This document shows, in pieces, positions 1 through 6,696 of a stretch of DNA of 17,296 bases. A model generated the notes under the pieces. The model saw only the letters and a list, made by a program, of their open reading frames with translations. It had not been told where the DNA came from and ran no database searches. The DNA comes from CAYWBI01 sp964456445 (GTDB taxonomy: Bacteria > Calditrichota > Calditrichia > Calditrichales > J004). The stretch is from contig CAYWBI010000076.1 of assembly GCA_964456445.1 (NCBI GenBank), forward strand, positions 1 to 17,296, read 5' to 3'. The position numbers and the translations under genes are program-made. Each line of letters begins with the position of its first letter. Within the stretch, counting starts at the first letter, position 1.

Positions 1-2
1 TT

Positions 3-1574
3 TTCTTCCTGTTGACCGTTGGCATAATTACCAGTTATTTATTGCTTGGCCTTCGTCGCTACGGCTGGTCAAATACAACGGTTAGTGTACAGCTTATCAT
101 GTGGTTTGTGGTCAGCCTATTGTTGTTTATTAGTCTGCGCTATCTTTCAAGTTTGGCGTTGTTAAAATTGCTGGCAAGTATCGTTTTGATCGGCGGGGCC
201 CTGTCCGTTTTTTTCTCCGAGCACTCGTTGCGGCTGCGCCGAAAAAAAGACCGTATCCATGAGTTATTAAGGCTTCTGTCGGATCGGATCATAAATATCC
301 ATGATAACGAACAGCTCATCAAAGAAGTACTGGCAACAATCGGTAAACACCCGGGAATCAAAAGCTGCGGATATTACCAAATTTCCGAAGAGGGTCTGGC
401 ACGTCATATTTCGGACAGTGAGATCGGACGCAATCTGCCCAAACTGGATTTTAGCCCAAATGATATTGCCTTTCTGGGCCGGAACAAAAGTTTTCCGGGC
501 AAAGCAGGAATCAAAGATAAAACGGACCGGATTGAATTTGGAAGATTATTTATTATAAAACGTCTGCAAGCGGTATTAGGGTTTCTGTTTGTTCAGTTTA
601 ATTCTAAAAGCAGGGCCTTTGATACGGACGATATCATTCAGCTGGAGACGCTGGCCGGTCAAATAGCAATTGCCATAGCCAACAACAACTATATCCGGGA
701 GACGGCCCGGCTTATTGAAGAATTGACGCGTAGCAAGGTCAAAAAAGAATATGTTTCCGAGTTGGAAAAATCCAATCTTTTGCTCGATGAGAAAAACAAG
801 GAACTCAACCGCTTGTTCCGCGAGTTGCAGCAAAAAGAAAGTCAGCTTATCCATTCGGAAAAAATGGCGTCCCTCGGGCAACTTGTTGCCGGGATTTCCC
901 ATGAGTTGAACAACCCGATTAGTTTTATCTATGCAAACATGAAAATACTTAATAATTATCTTAAAGATTTGGAAGGTTTTCTCGGTGAAAGCTCCGGTCC
1001 TGAGGCCATGCAGGATGTAATCAATGAAATCAGGGAAATTATCAATGATAGTGCCAACGGAAGCAAATCGGTAAAAGACATCGTACAAAGTTTAAAAAAT
1101 TTTTCGCGTTTAGATGAGGCGGACTGGAAGAATTCAACCATACAGGAAATTATTGAATCATGTCTAAAAATTCTAAAGATGCAGGTACCGGATGATATTC
1201 ATATTTCTACGGAATACATAGACAATCCGAATTTTTTATGCAACCCCGGGCAATTAAACCAGGTGTTTTTAAATATATTGAACAACGCTGTCCAGGCGGT
1301 GGGTACAGCAGGGAATATTGATATAAGCAGCAGGATTAGCGGCCCTTATCTGCTTGTCTCTATCCATGACAGCGGTCCGGGAATCCCTAAGGATGTTATA
1401 TCAAAAATATTCGATCCATTTTTTACTACAAAGCCGGTAAACAGTGGCACCGGTCTGGGATTGAGTATAACCTATTCAATTATAAAAAAACACCATGGCG
1501 AGATAGATGTAAAAAGCAATAAGAAGGATGGCACTACTTTCACGGTGAAAATTCCATTAGATGGAGAAAAATAA
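3..1574 (+). CDS. Membrane sensor histidine kinase with GAF-like domain (5' end cut by window)
   Basis: This is the sensor kinase of a two-component system; it should autophosphorylate on His and pass the phosphate to the response regulator encoded next. The frame is open to the left edge and the codons before the TTG at 12 encode more hydrophobic residues, so the true start lies outside the window. Counting from the TTG at 12: hydrophobic membrane segments fill about residues 1-15, 27-42 and 46-68; a GAF-like sensor region spans about 80-225; a coiled-coil linker about 228-285. The H-box is ISHELNNP with His297, the N-box lies near 416-430 (LNILNNAVQAV), the G1 box DSGPGIP starts at Asp453, then FDPFFTTKP and the G2 box GTGLGLS near 479. 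All catalytic boxes are intact. The stop codon abuts the ATG of the regulator, with the regulator's GGAG ribosome site inside this gene, so the two are translationally coupled. The signal sensed is unknown. Confidence 0.93.
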   Translation, partial: FFLLTVGIITSYLLLGLRRYGWSNTTVSVQLIMWFVVSLLLFISLRYLSSLALLKLLASIVLIGGALSVFFSEHSLRLRRKKDRIHELLRLLSDRIINIHDNEQLIKEVLATIGKHPGIKSCGYYQISEEGLARHISDSEIGRNLPKLDFSPNDIAFLGRNKSFPGKAGIKDKTDRIEFGRLFIIKRLQAVLGFLFVQFNSKSRAFDTDDIIQLETLAGQIAIAIANNNYIRETARLIEELTRSKVKKEYVSELEKSNLLLDEKNKELNRLFRELQQKESQLIHSEKMASLGQLVAGISHELNNPISFIYANMKILNNYLKDLEGFLGESSGPEAMQDVINEIREIINDSANGSKSVKDIVQSLKNFSRLDEADWKNSTIQEIIESCLKILKMQVPDDIHISTEYIDNPNFLCNPGQLNQVFLNILNNAVQAVGTAGNIDISSRISGPYLLVSIHDSGPGIPKDVISKIFDPFFTTKPVNSGTGLGLSITYSIIKKHHGEIDVKSNKKDGTTFTVKIPLDGEK

Positions 1575-3014
1575 ATGAAAGACGATGCACTTTTGATTGT
1601 GGATGATCAAACAGAAATATTGAGCACACTTAAGCGCCTATTTAAAAGGGAATTTACCGTTTTTACCGCAAGTTCCGGCTCCGAGGGTTTGTCGGTTCTA
1701 AAGCAGGAAAACATTGCCGTCATTTTATCCGATCAACGGATGCCTGGGATGGATGGCGTTACGTTTCTTGATAAAAGCCGCCAAATAAAACCCGAAACGA
1801 TACGTATCCTTATCACCGGCTATGCAGATATCGACGCCTCGATTAATGCGGTAAACACGGCTAAAATTTATCAATATGTCTCTAAGCCTTTTGAGCCCGA
1901 TGAACTGCTTCTTCTTGTCCGGGGCGCGGTAAAACAGTTTAACCTAAAACTCCAAAATGAAAAACTCCGCGAAGAGCTAAAAGTAGCAAACGAAAGATTG
2001 TCGCAAGAAAACCTTCGTCTTAAGTCAACCGTAGAGACACAGCTCGATTTAGGTAATTTCATTGGTCATAGTCCGGCCATCCAAAAAGTTTACAAATATA
2101 TCCGCAAGGTGGTCAATACACCTACAACCGTTCTTTTGCTTGGGGATACCGGTACGGGTAAAGAGATGCTCGCACGGATGATCCATTTTAACGGCGACCG
2201 GCGTGATAAAATATTTTTAGCGCAAAATTGCGGCGCCATACCGGACACCTTGTTACAAAGCGAACTGTTTGGTCATGTAAAAGGCGCCTTTACAGGGGCC
2301 ATTGCGGATAAAAAAGGTCTTTTCGAGCAGGCCGATGGCGGAACCATTTTTCTTGATGAAATTGGGGATACCTCACCGTCGTTGCAGTTAGGGCTTTTGA
2401 GGGTGTTGCAGGAGGGTGAGGTAAAACCGGTCGGGGGAAATAAAACAATCCATGTGGATACCAGGGTAATTGCCGCAACCAACCGGGACCTGGCAAAGGA
2501 AGTGCAGCAGGGCAGTTTCCGCGAGGACCTCTATTATCGGCTAAATGTTTTTCCTATTTTTTTGCCACCCCTCAACCAGCGTAAAGAGGATATTCCCGAC
2601 CTGATTGAGTTCTTTGTTGATAAGTATGCCCGGCGCATCAATAAAGAAATAAAGGGCGTTGATAAGAATGTTGTCCGTTTACTGCAGGACGCATCATTCT
2701 CCGGCAATGTCCGTGAACTGGAAAATGAAGTTGAGCGAATGGTTACCTTAGCGGATTCCGGTGCATTTATTACCAGTGAACTATTGTCCGAACGGTTTTT
2801 TGATATTAGTAAAGGCAATGCGAATACGATGGAAATCAAATCTTTAAAGACTGCCATACATGAACTCGAGCATGGAATGATTTCCCGGGCCCTCAGGAAG
2901 AGTCGGGGAAATATCCAAAAGGCGGCGCTTGACTTAGAGATAAGCCGCGTGGGATTACACAAAATGTTAAAAAGACATGAGATAAACGTACACAAGTTCA
3001 AGGTAAATCATTAA
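1575..3014 (+). CDS. NtrC-family sigma-54-dependent response regulator
   Basis: A bacterial enhancer-binding protein: it binds upstream sites, and when phosphorylated uses ATP hydrolysis to open sigma-54 promoters. Domains in order: receiver (1-120) with acidic pair D10-D11, phospho-acceptor D53 in LSDQRMPGMDG, T81 and K104; linker coiled coil (about 120-155); AAA+ sigma-54 interaction domain (about 160-400) with Walker A GDTGTGKE near 189-196, the sigma-54 contact loop GAFTGA near 236-241, Walker B GGTIFLDE near 254-261, and an arginine-rich sensor segment FREDLYYRL; C-terminal Fis-type helix-turn-helix (about 425-475). Length (479 aa) is normal for the family. The motif usually written WPGNVREL reads SFSGNVREL here, a mild variation. 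The start ATG directly follows the kinase stop codon with GGAG 8 nt upstream. The gene ends right beside two dyad sites and a -24/-12 promoter, the likely targets of this protein (inference). Confidence 0.96.
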   Translation: MKDDALLIVDDQTEILSTLKRLFKREFTVFTASSGSEGLSVLKQENIAVILSDQRMPGMDGVTFLDKSRQIKPETIRILITGYADIDASINAVNTAKIYQYVSKPFEPDELLLLVRGAVKQFNLKLQNEKLREELKVANERLSQENLRLKSTVETQLDLGNFIGHSPAIQKVYKYIRKVVNTPTTVLLLGDTGTGKEMLARMIHFNGDRRDKIFLAQNCGAIPDTLLQSELFGHVKGAFTGAIADKKGLFEQADGGTIFLDEIGDTSPSLQLGLLRVLQEGEVKPVGGNKTIHVDTRVIAATNRDLAKEVQQGSFREDLYYRLNVFPIFLPPLNQRKEDIPDLIEFFVDKYARRINKEIKGVDKNVVRLLQDASFSGNVRELENEVERMVTLADSGAFITSELLSERFFDISKGNANTMEIKSLKTAIHELEHGMISRALRKSRGNIQKAALDLEISRVGLHKMLKRHEINVHKFKVNH

Positions 3015-3061
3015 CGAAGTTTACGCTTTGATGATTTGTTGTTAACGTTGTTTACGCAACG
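3011..3061 (+). promoter_or_regulatory. Paired upstream activator sites (two dyads, 31 bp apart)
   Basis: Two 16-bp elements, TTAACGAAGTTTACGC (3011-3026) and TTAACGTTGTTTACGC (3042-3057), match at 14 of 16 positions and are exactly 31 bp apart, close to three helical turns. Each sits in a dyad: CGAAG-N6-CTTTG at 3015-3030 and CGTTG-N6-CAACG at 3046-3061. The arms change together (AA with TT, TT with AA), as expected for a dimer binding site. They lie about 65 and 96 bp upstream of the -24 element of the promoter at 3118-3133. Paired dyads on the same helix face upstream of a sigma-54 promoter are the known layout for NtrC-type activators; assignment to the regulator encoded just upstream is inference. 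Confidence 0.7.
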
Positions 3062-3117
3062 ATTGATTGTCCAGTGTTTTTTTGTTGTTTTTTTTGCACT
3101 TATAACCATAAAATATT

Positions 3118-3133
3118 TGGCACGGGCTTTGTA
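3118..3133 (+). promoter_or_regulatory. Sigma-54 (-24/-12) promoter
   Basis: TGGCACGGGCTTTGTA fits the sigma-54 consensus TGGCACG-N4-TTGCW with one mismatch (GT instead of GC in the -12 element). The GG at 3119-3120 and the GT at 3131-3132 have the required spacing. Transcription would start near 3144, leaving a short leader of about 24 nt that contains the AGAGGTG ribosome site before the ATG at 3168. The gene directly upstream encodes a sigma-54 activator, which strengthens the call. A T-rich stretch (about 3077-3096) separates it from the activator sites and may help DNA bending (inference). Confidence 0.8.
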
Positions 3134-3167
3134 CTAAGAGAATCAAAGAGCATAAAGAGGTGCAACC

Positions 3168-4358
3168 ATGAAAATTATAACATATTTGCTGTTAATAAGT
3201 GTTTTTTCCCTGACATCCTGCTATACAAAATTTGCAGCAGAGGGAGATAACACTGATGATTATGGCTATCGCCAGGATAACCGGCAAGAACAAATGCAGC
3301 AGTATGATGGGCCGGAAGCGGATAGTGTTTATTATAGCCAGGATCAATATGAGGATAACCCAGGTTATGATAATTCGAATTTGCCACAGATTGATATTGT
3401 TATTGGATCTGACTACCGCCCATGGGATTTGCACCGCCGTATTTATTTTCGCGATGGCAGGTGGCGTCATCATATAGTCATAGACCCCATTATTTATATT
3501 GATCCGTACTATGCTTATTATTATTACGATTATGATTATTTCTATGATCCATGGGACGTCTGGTGGAGCTATCCTGGCTATACCGTGTATCCGGTTTATC
3601 CGCCTTATTATCCTTATTATCCGGCATATGATCCCTATTACGGTGGTGGGTATTATGGATATTGGGGCGGTGGTTATGGTGGATATGCGCCGCCAATCGT
3701 TCACAAAACGCCACGCTCGTTTGACGACCGTCATCCGTCCGCACCGGTGCGTCGTTCTCCACGTCGCCCGGGCAGCGGCTCGGGCAATGATGACGGTCTT
3801 GCCAGCCGACCGGTTTACCGGCCTGTTGGAGGAAGTGGAGGCTCGGGCAATCACAGTGGCGACAGGACACGATCACCTCGTCGGGGCAAGAATACGCGTC
3901 CTACACGCATTTTACACACGGATGATCATGGCGCACATCTAAGTGGTCTGGCCGGAACAAAAAGCAATAGGCCAAAGCGTACCGCGGAAAGGGCCAAACG
4001 CAGAGTGGCAAAACAGAAATATACCCGTCATTATTACGGTACAAGAAGAACCGTCAAAAGTAGTGCACCTAAAAATATACGGCAAAAACAAAAGGCGCCT
4101 CGCAGATCCAAATATATCGCGCCTAAAAGCCGTGCCCCTAAAAAGGTATATCGAAGCACACCGAGGCAAAAGAGCGCCGGAAGCAGCCGCAAGCATTCGA
4201 GCAAACCCACTCAACGTTCTTATGGCAACAGCCATGGTTCATACTCAGGGTCAAGCGGTGGGAGTCACAGTTCACGCCCGGCAACACGCTCTTCGTCGGG
4301 CAGCAGAAGCAAATCATCTTCGCGCTCGACAGGGTCGTCCAGGTCTCACAGAAGATAA
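3168..4358 (+). CDS. Tyrosine-rich, C-terminally basic lipoprotein of unknown function
   Basis: A predicted lipoprotein of 396 aa that I cannot assign to a family. The signal peptide ends in the lipobox LTSC with lipidated Cys18, so it should be membrane anchored after export. The mature part has three zones: an acidic Asp/Gln/Tyr stretch (about 23-70); a tyrosine-dominated zone (110-173, about 26 Tyr in 64 residues, with Pro, Asp, Gly and Trp); and a long low-complexity Arg/Lys/Ser/Gly tail (about 180-396) with a very high positive charge. Residues 73-110 (around IDIVIG, RIYFRDGRW) look the most like a folded segment. The start ATG has AGAGGTG upstream. It is the first gene behind the sigma-54 promoter and only 9 bp separate it from the outer-membrane protein gene. 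Composition suggests a structural, adhesive or polyanion-binding surface protein, but that is inference only. The opposite-strand and alternate-frame open stretches here are caused by the biased composition. Confidence 0.85.
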   Translation: MKIITYLLLISVFSLTSCYTKFAAEGDNTDDYGYRQDNRQEQMQQYDGPEADSVYYSQDQYEDNPGYDNSNLPQIDIVIGSDYRPWDLHRRIYFRDGRWRHHIVIDPIIYIDPYYAYYYYDYDYFYDPWDVWWSYPGYTVYPVYPPYYPYYPAYDPYYGGGYYGYWGGGYGGYAPPIVHKTPRSFDDRHPSAPVRRSPRRPGSGSGNDDGLASRPVYRPVGGSGGSGNHSGDRTRSPRRGKNTRPTRILHTDDHGAHLSGLAGTKSNRPKRTAERAKRRVAKQKYTRHYYGTRRTVKSSAPKNIRQKQKAPRRSKYIAPKSRAPKKVYRSTPRQKSAGSSRKHSSKPTQRSYGNSHGSYSGSSGGSHSSRPATRSSSGSRSKSSSRSTGSSRSHRR

Positions 4359-4367
4359 GGATCGAAA

Positions 4368-5738
4368 ATGAAAAAGTATCTTGGAATTTTATTGCTGATG
4401 TTGATTAGCGTTGGCTACACACAAACCACCGATGAAGTTTTGGAGTGGGCGCAATATGGTAATGGCTTTGGTATTCGGGCTGCAGGCATGGGCAATGCCT
4501 ATAACGCCGAGGCCAATGATTATTCCGCCATATATTGGAACCCTGCCGGATTGGCATCTATAAAAAAATCCGAATTTTCAGCGGGACTTTATCATAATAA
4601 TTTCCAAAACGACGGTACATATTCAGGTACGGTAAATAACGAGGACCAGGCCTTTACCAAGCTTCAGAATATTGGCATGGCTTATCCGTTTGAAGTGTAT
4701 CAGGGCAGTTTTGTGGTTGCTTTTGGCTATCAGACCATTCATAACTTTGATGGTTTTACAAATCTTAAAGGCTTTTCACGCCGGAGCAATGATCTTTATT
4801 TTGACTATGGAAATAATGATATCGTTTATTTTGACAGTGGTGTTCAACAGCGGTTTACTTTACAAAATACCGGGGAGCTGCATCAATGGTCGATGGCTGC
4901 CGCTATCGCACTGTCCCCTCGATTTAATGCCGGTCTTACCCTAAGCTTTTATGGCGGACAAAAAGAGTATAGCTATGATTATCGCCAGGATGATGTTAAC
5001 AATGTTTACACTTTGAACAGCGGCGCCGGTATTGATTTTGATTATTACGCCTATCATCAACGAATCACATCGGATTTTTCAGGCTTTGAGGCAAAACTTG
5101 GTGGTATGTTTCAACTTTCACCGGTTTTGCAATTAGGTACGACAATTACTTTTCCCACATCGCTTACCATAGATGAGAGCTGGGCGGAGAACGACGAGTT
5201 AGCCTATGATGACTTGACTGTTCCGATTGACGCCTATGACTTAGGTTCCGGTACATTTGACTATATTGTAAAATTGCCTTTCAAGTTTGAAACAGGTCTG
5301 GCCTTGCACAACGATTTTCTGACATTAAGCGCTTCGGCAAAATATGTCGATTGGTCACAGATGGAATTTAATATGCCTGCTAACCGGGATGCAGCGGATT
5401 ATGACAATCTGCTTTCGGAAAATTTATATACGCGGGAAAATTACAAGGGTACGCTTAGCTATGCTTTTGGCGGGGAATTGAAACCTATGGATGGGCGTTT
5501 GATGCTTCGCGCCGGATACCGGATGGAACCATCAGCTTACAGGTTTAGCAACAAAGATAGCGATCGTGTCTTTTACAGTGGTGGGCTTGGCTACCGTGTG
5601 GACCGTAACACAGTGCTAAATGCCAGTTATACGACCGGCTCCTGGAAAAGTGTAACGGATTATATTTACAGTTCGGAAACGGCAAATGAAAAGATTTCAA
5701 TCCAAACGGTCCTGGTCGGTTTAAATTACAGTTTTTAA
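4368..5738 (+). CDS. FadL/PorV-like outer-membrane beta-barrel protein
   Basis: A 456-aa outer-membrane protein resembling the OMPP1/FadL/TodX and PorV-type barrels. A signal peptide covers about residues 1-19 (ending GYTQ). The mature N-terminus carries the hallmark AAGMGNAYNAEANDYSAIYW segment followed by NPAGLA at 58-63, typical of this superfamily's N-terminal plug region. The rest is alternating aromatic/polar beta-strand sequence, and the protein ends VLVGLNYSF, with the C-terminal Phe used by the barrel assembly machinery. FadL proteins move hydrophobic compounds across the outer membrane, whereas PorV-like members act in protein export; the sequence alone does not separate these. The ribosome site AAGGA overlaps the stop of the lipoprotein gene, 9 bp upstream, so the two share a transcript, probably driven by the sigma-54 promoter at 3118. 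A terminator follows at 5774-5810. Confidence 0.88.
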   Translation: MKKYLGILLLMLISVGYTQTTDEVLEWAQYGNGFGIRAAGMGNAYNAEANDYSAIYWNPAGLASIKKSEFSAGLYHNNFQNDGTYSGTVNNEDQAFTKLQNIGMAYPFEVYQGSFVVAFGYQTIHNFDGFTNLKGFSRRSNDLYFDYGNNDIVYFDSGVQQRFTLQNTGELHQWSMAAAIALSPRFNAGLTLSFYGGQKEYSYDYRQDDVNNVYTLNSGAGIDFDYYAYHQRITSDFSGFEAKLGGMFQLSPVLQLGTTITFPTSLTIDESWAENDELAYDDLTVPIDAYDLGSGTFDYIVKLPFKFETGLALHNDFLTLSASAKYVDWSQMEFNMPANRDAADYDNLLSENLYTRENYKGTLSYAFGGELKPMDGRLMLRAGYRMEPSAYRFSNKDSDRVFYSGGLGYRVDRNTVLNASYTTGSWKSVTDYIYSSETANEKISIQTVLVGLNYSF

Positions 5739-5773
5739 GCTCCGGTCACCGCCAGGGAAAAATTCACAAAAAC

Positions 5774-5810
5774 AAAAAAAGGCTGCCTCTATATCAGACA
5801 GCCTTTTATA
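5774..5810. terminator. Bidirectional rho-independent terminator
   Basis: The stem AAAGGCTG (5778-5785) pairs with CAGCCTTT (5799-5806), with two further inner pairs past a C/A mismatch. It is preceded by a run of A and followed by TTTTATA. Read on the - strand the A run becomes a long U tract, so it should stop sdhCAB transcripts well; on the + strand it would stop the outer-membrane protein transcript. It lies between two convergent operons. Confidence 0.8.
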
Positions 5811-5925
5811 AAAAAAACAAAGCTTATGAAAAATATAAATTTAAAAAGAGTAACAAAAATTGCGGAGCATTTTCAGGTAAATCTTATTTTTACCCTTATT
5901 GTCTCTCACGCTTTACACTTTTTAT

Positions 5926-5952
5926 CGGCTGTTATTTAACAGCCGCTTTTAT
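5926..5952 (+). terminator. Hairpin across the sdhB stop codon, possible second + strand terminator
   Basis: A perfect 8-bp inverted repeat CGGCTGTT (5926-5933) / AACAGCCG (5938-5945) with a 4-nt loop spans the sdhB stop codon. On the + strand it is followed by CTTTTATATATT, a moderate U-rich tail, so it could back up the terminator at 5774-5810 for + strand transcripts. On the - strand the following bases are A-rich, so it would act there only as a 3'-end stabilising hairpin (inference). Confidence 0.45.
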
Positions 5953-6684
5953 ATATTCCCGGCGCATCCGGGCAATGGCCGAAATTGAAATTTCTTTCGG
6001 GCACACCGCTTCACACTCCTGAATATTGGTACATGCGCCAAACATTTCGGCATCCATCTGAACAACCATCTTTTCAACGCGGCGGGCAGCTTCAACCTGC
6101 CCTTGTGGCAACAAGGCAAATTGTGAGATTTTTGCGCCGACAAAAAGAGAGGCCGAAGCGTTTGGACACGCTGCAACACATGCCCCGCATCCAATGCAGG
6201 CCGCCATATCCATGGCGATATCAGAATCGTCCTTTGGAACAGGAATGGCATTGGCTTCAGCCGCGCTGCCCGTCCGGATGGATATATAACCACCCGATGT
6301 CATAATGCGGTCAAATGCCTTACGGTCAACAACAAGGTCTTTAATAACCGGAAATGCCCTTGCGCGCCACGGTTCAATTACAATGGTGTCGCCATCTGAA
6401 AATTGACGCATGTGAAGCTGGCAAACGGTTGTAGCTTTTTGCGGACCATGTGGAACACCATCAATTACAACTCCGCATGTACCACAAATTCCTTCCCGGC
6501 AATCGCTGTCAAATTCTACCGGGTCTTCCCCTTTTTGGCTCAATTCTTCGTTTAAAACATCAAGCATTTCCAAAAAGGACATATCCGTGGAAACATCTTT
6601 AACGTCGTAATCAACTAATTTGCCGGGGCTCTTCGCGTCCTTTTGGCGCCATATTTTCAGTCTTAGGTTTAATGTTTTTTCCAT
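5932..6684 (-). CDS. sdhB: Succinate dehydrogenase/fumarate reductase iron-sulfur subunit
   Basis: Iron-sulfur subunit of complex II, carrying electrons from the FAD subunit to the quinone site. Its 250 aa include a plant-type ferredoxin domain with the [2Fe-2S] ligands Cys62, Cys67, Cys70 (DCREGICGTCG) and Cys88, and a C-terminal helical domain with CIGCGACVAACP (Cys163, 166, 169, 173) and CTNIQECEAVCP (Cys218, 224, 228), which together bind the [4Fe-4S] and [3Fe-4S] clusters. The CIGCGAC form matches Bacteroidota and related phyla rather than E. coli-like enzymes. The ATG at 6684 has GAGGAG 9 nt upstream, and only 12 bp separate it from the sdhA stop, so it is the last gene of the sdhCAB transcript. 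The direction of the reaction in the cell (succinate oxidation or fumarate reduction) cannot be read from this sequence. Confidence 0.96.
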   Translation of the reverse strand: MEKTLNLRLKIWRQKDAKSPGKLVDYDVKDVSTDMSFLEMLDVLNEELSQKGEDPVEFDSDCREGICGTCGVVIDGVPHGPQKATTVCQLHMRQFSDGDTIVIEPWRARAFPVIKDLVVDRKAFDRIMTSGGYISIRTGSAAEANAIPVPKDDSDIAMDMAACIGCGACVAACPNASASLFVGAKISQFALLPQGQVEAARRVEKMVVQMDAEMFGACTNIQECEAVCPKEISISAIARMRREYIKAAVK

Positions 6685-6696
6685 TTCAGAGCTCCT

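Noticed and set aside
576..1088. 170-codon open frame on the - strand opposite the kinase gene
   Set aside because: It is a shadow of a kinase frame with fully intact catalytic motifs and has no recognisable domain.
3192..4371. Long open frames on the - strand and in other + frames across the lipoprotein gene (up to about 220 codons)
   Set aside because: They mirror the biased Tyr/Arg/Ser codon use of the real gene; the real frame has the lipobox, ribosome site and promoter.
5826..5939. 37-codon hydrophobic open reading frame in the spacer before sdhB
   Set aside because: No ribosome binding site, it runs through the terminator region into the opposite-strand sdhB end, and composition is that of AT-rich spacer.
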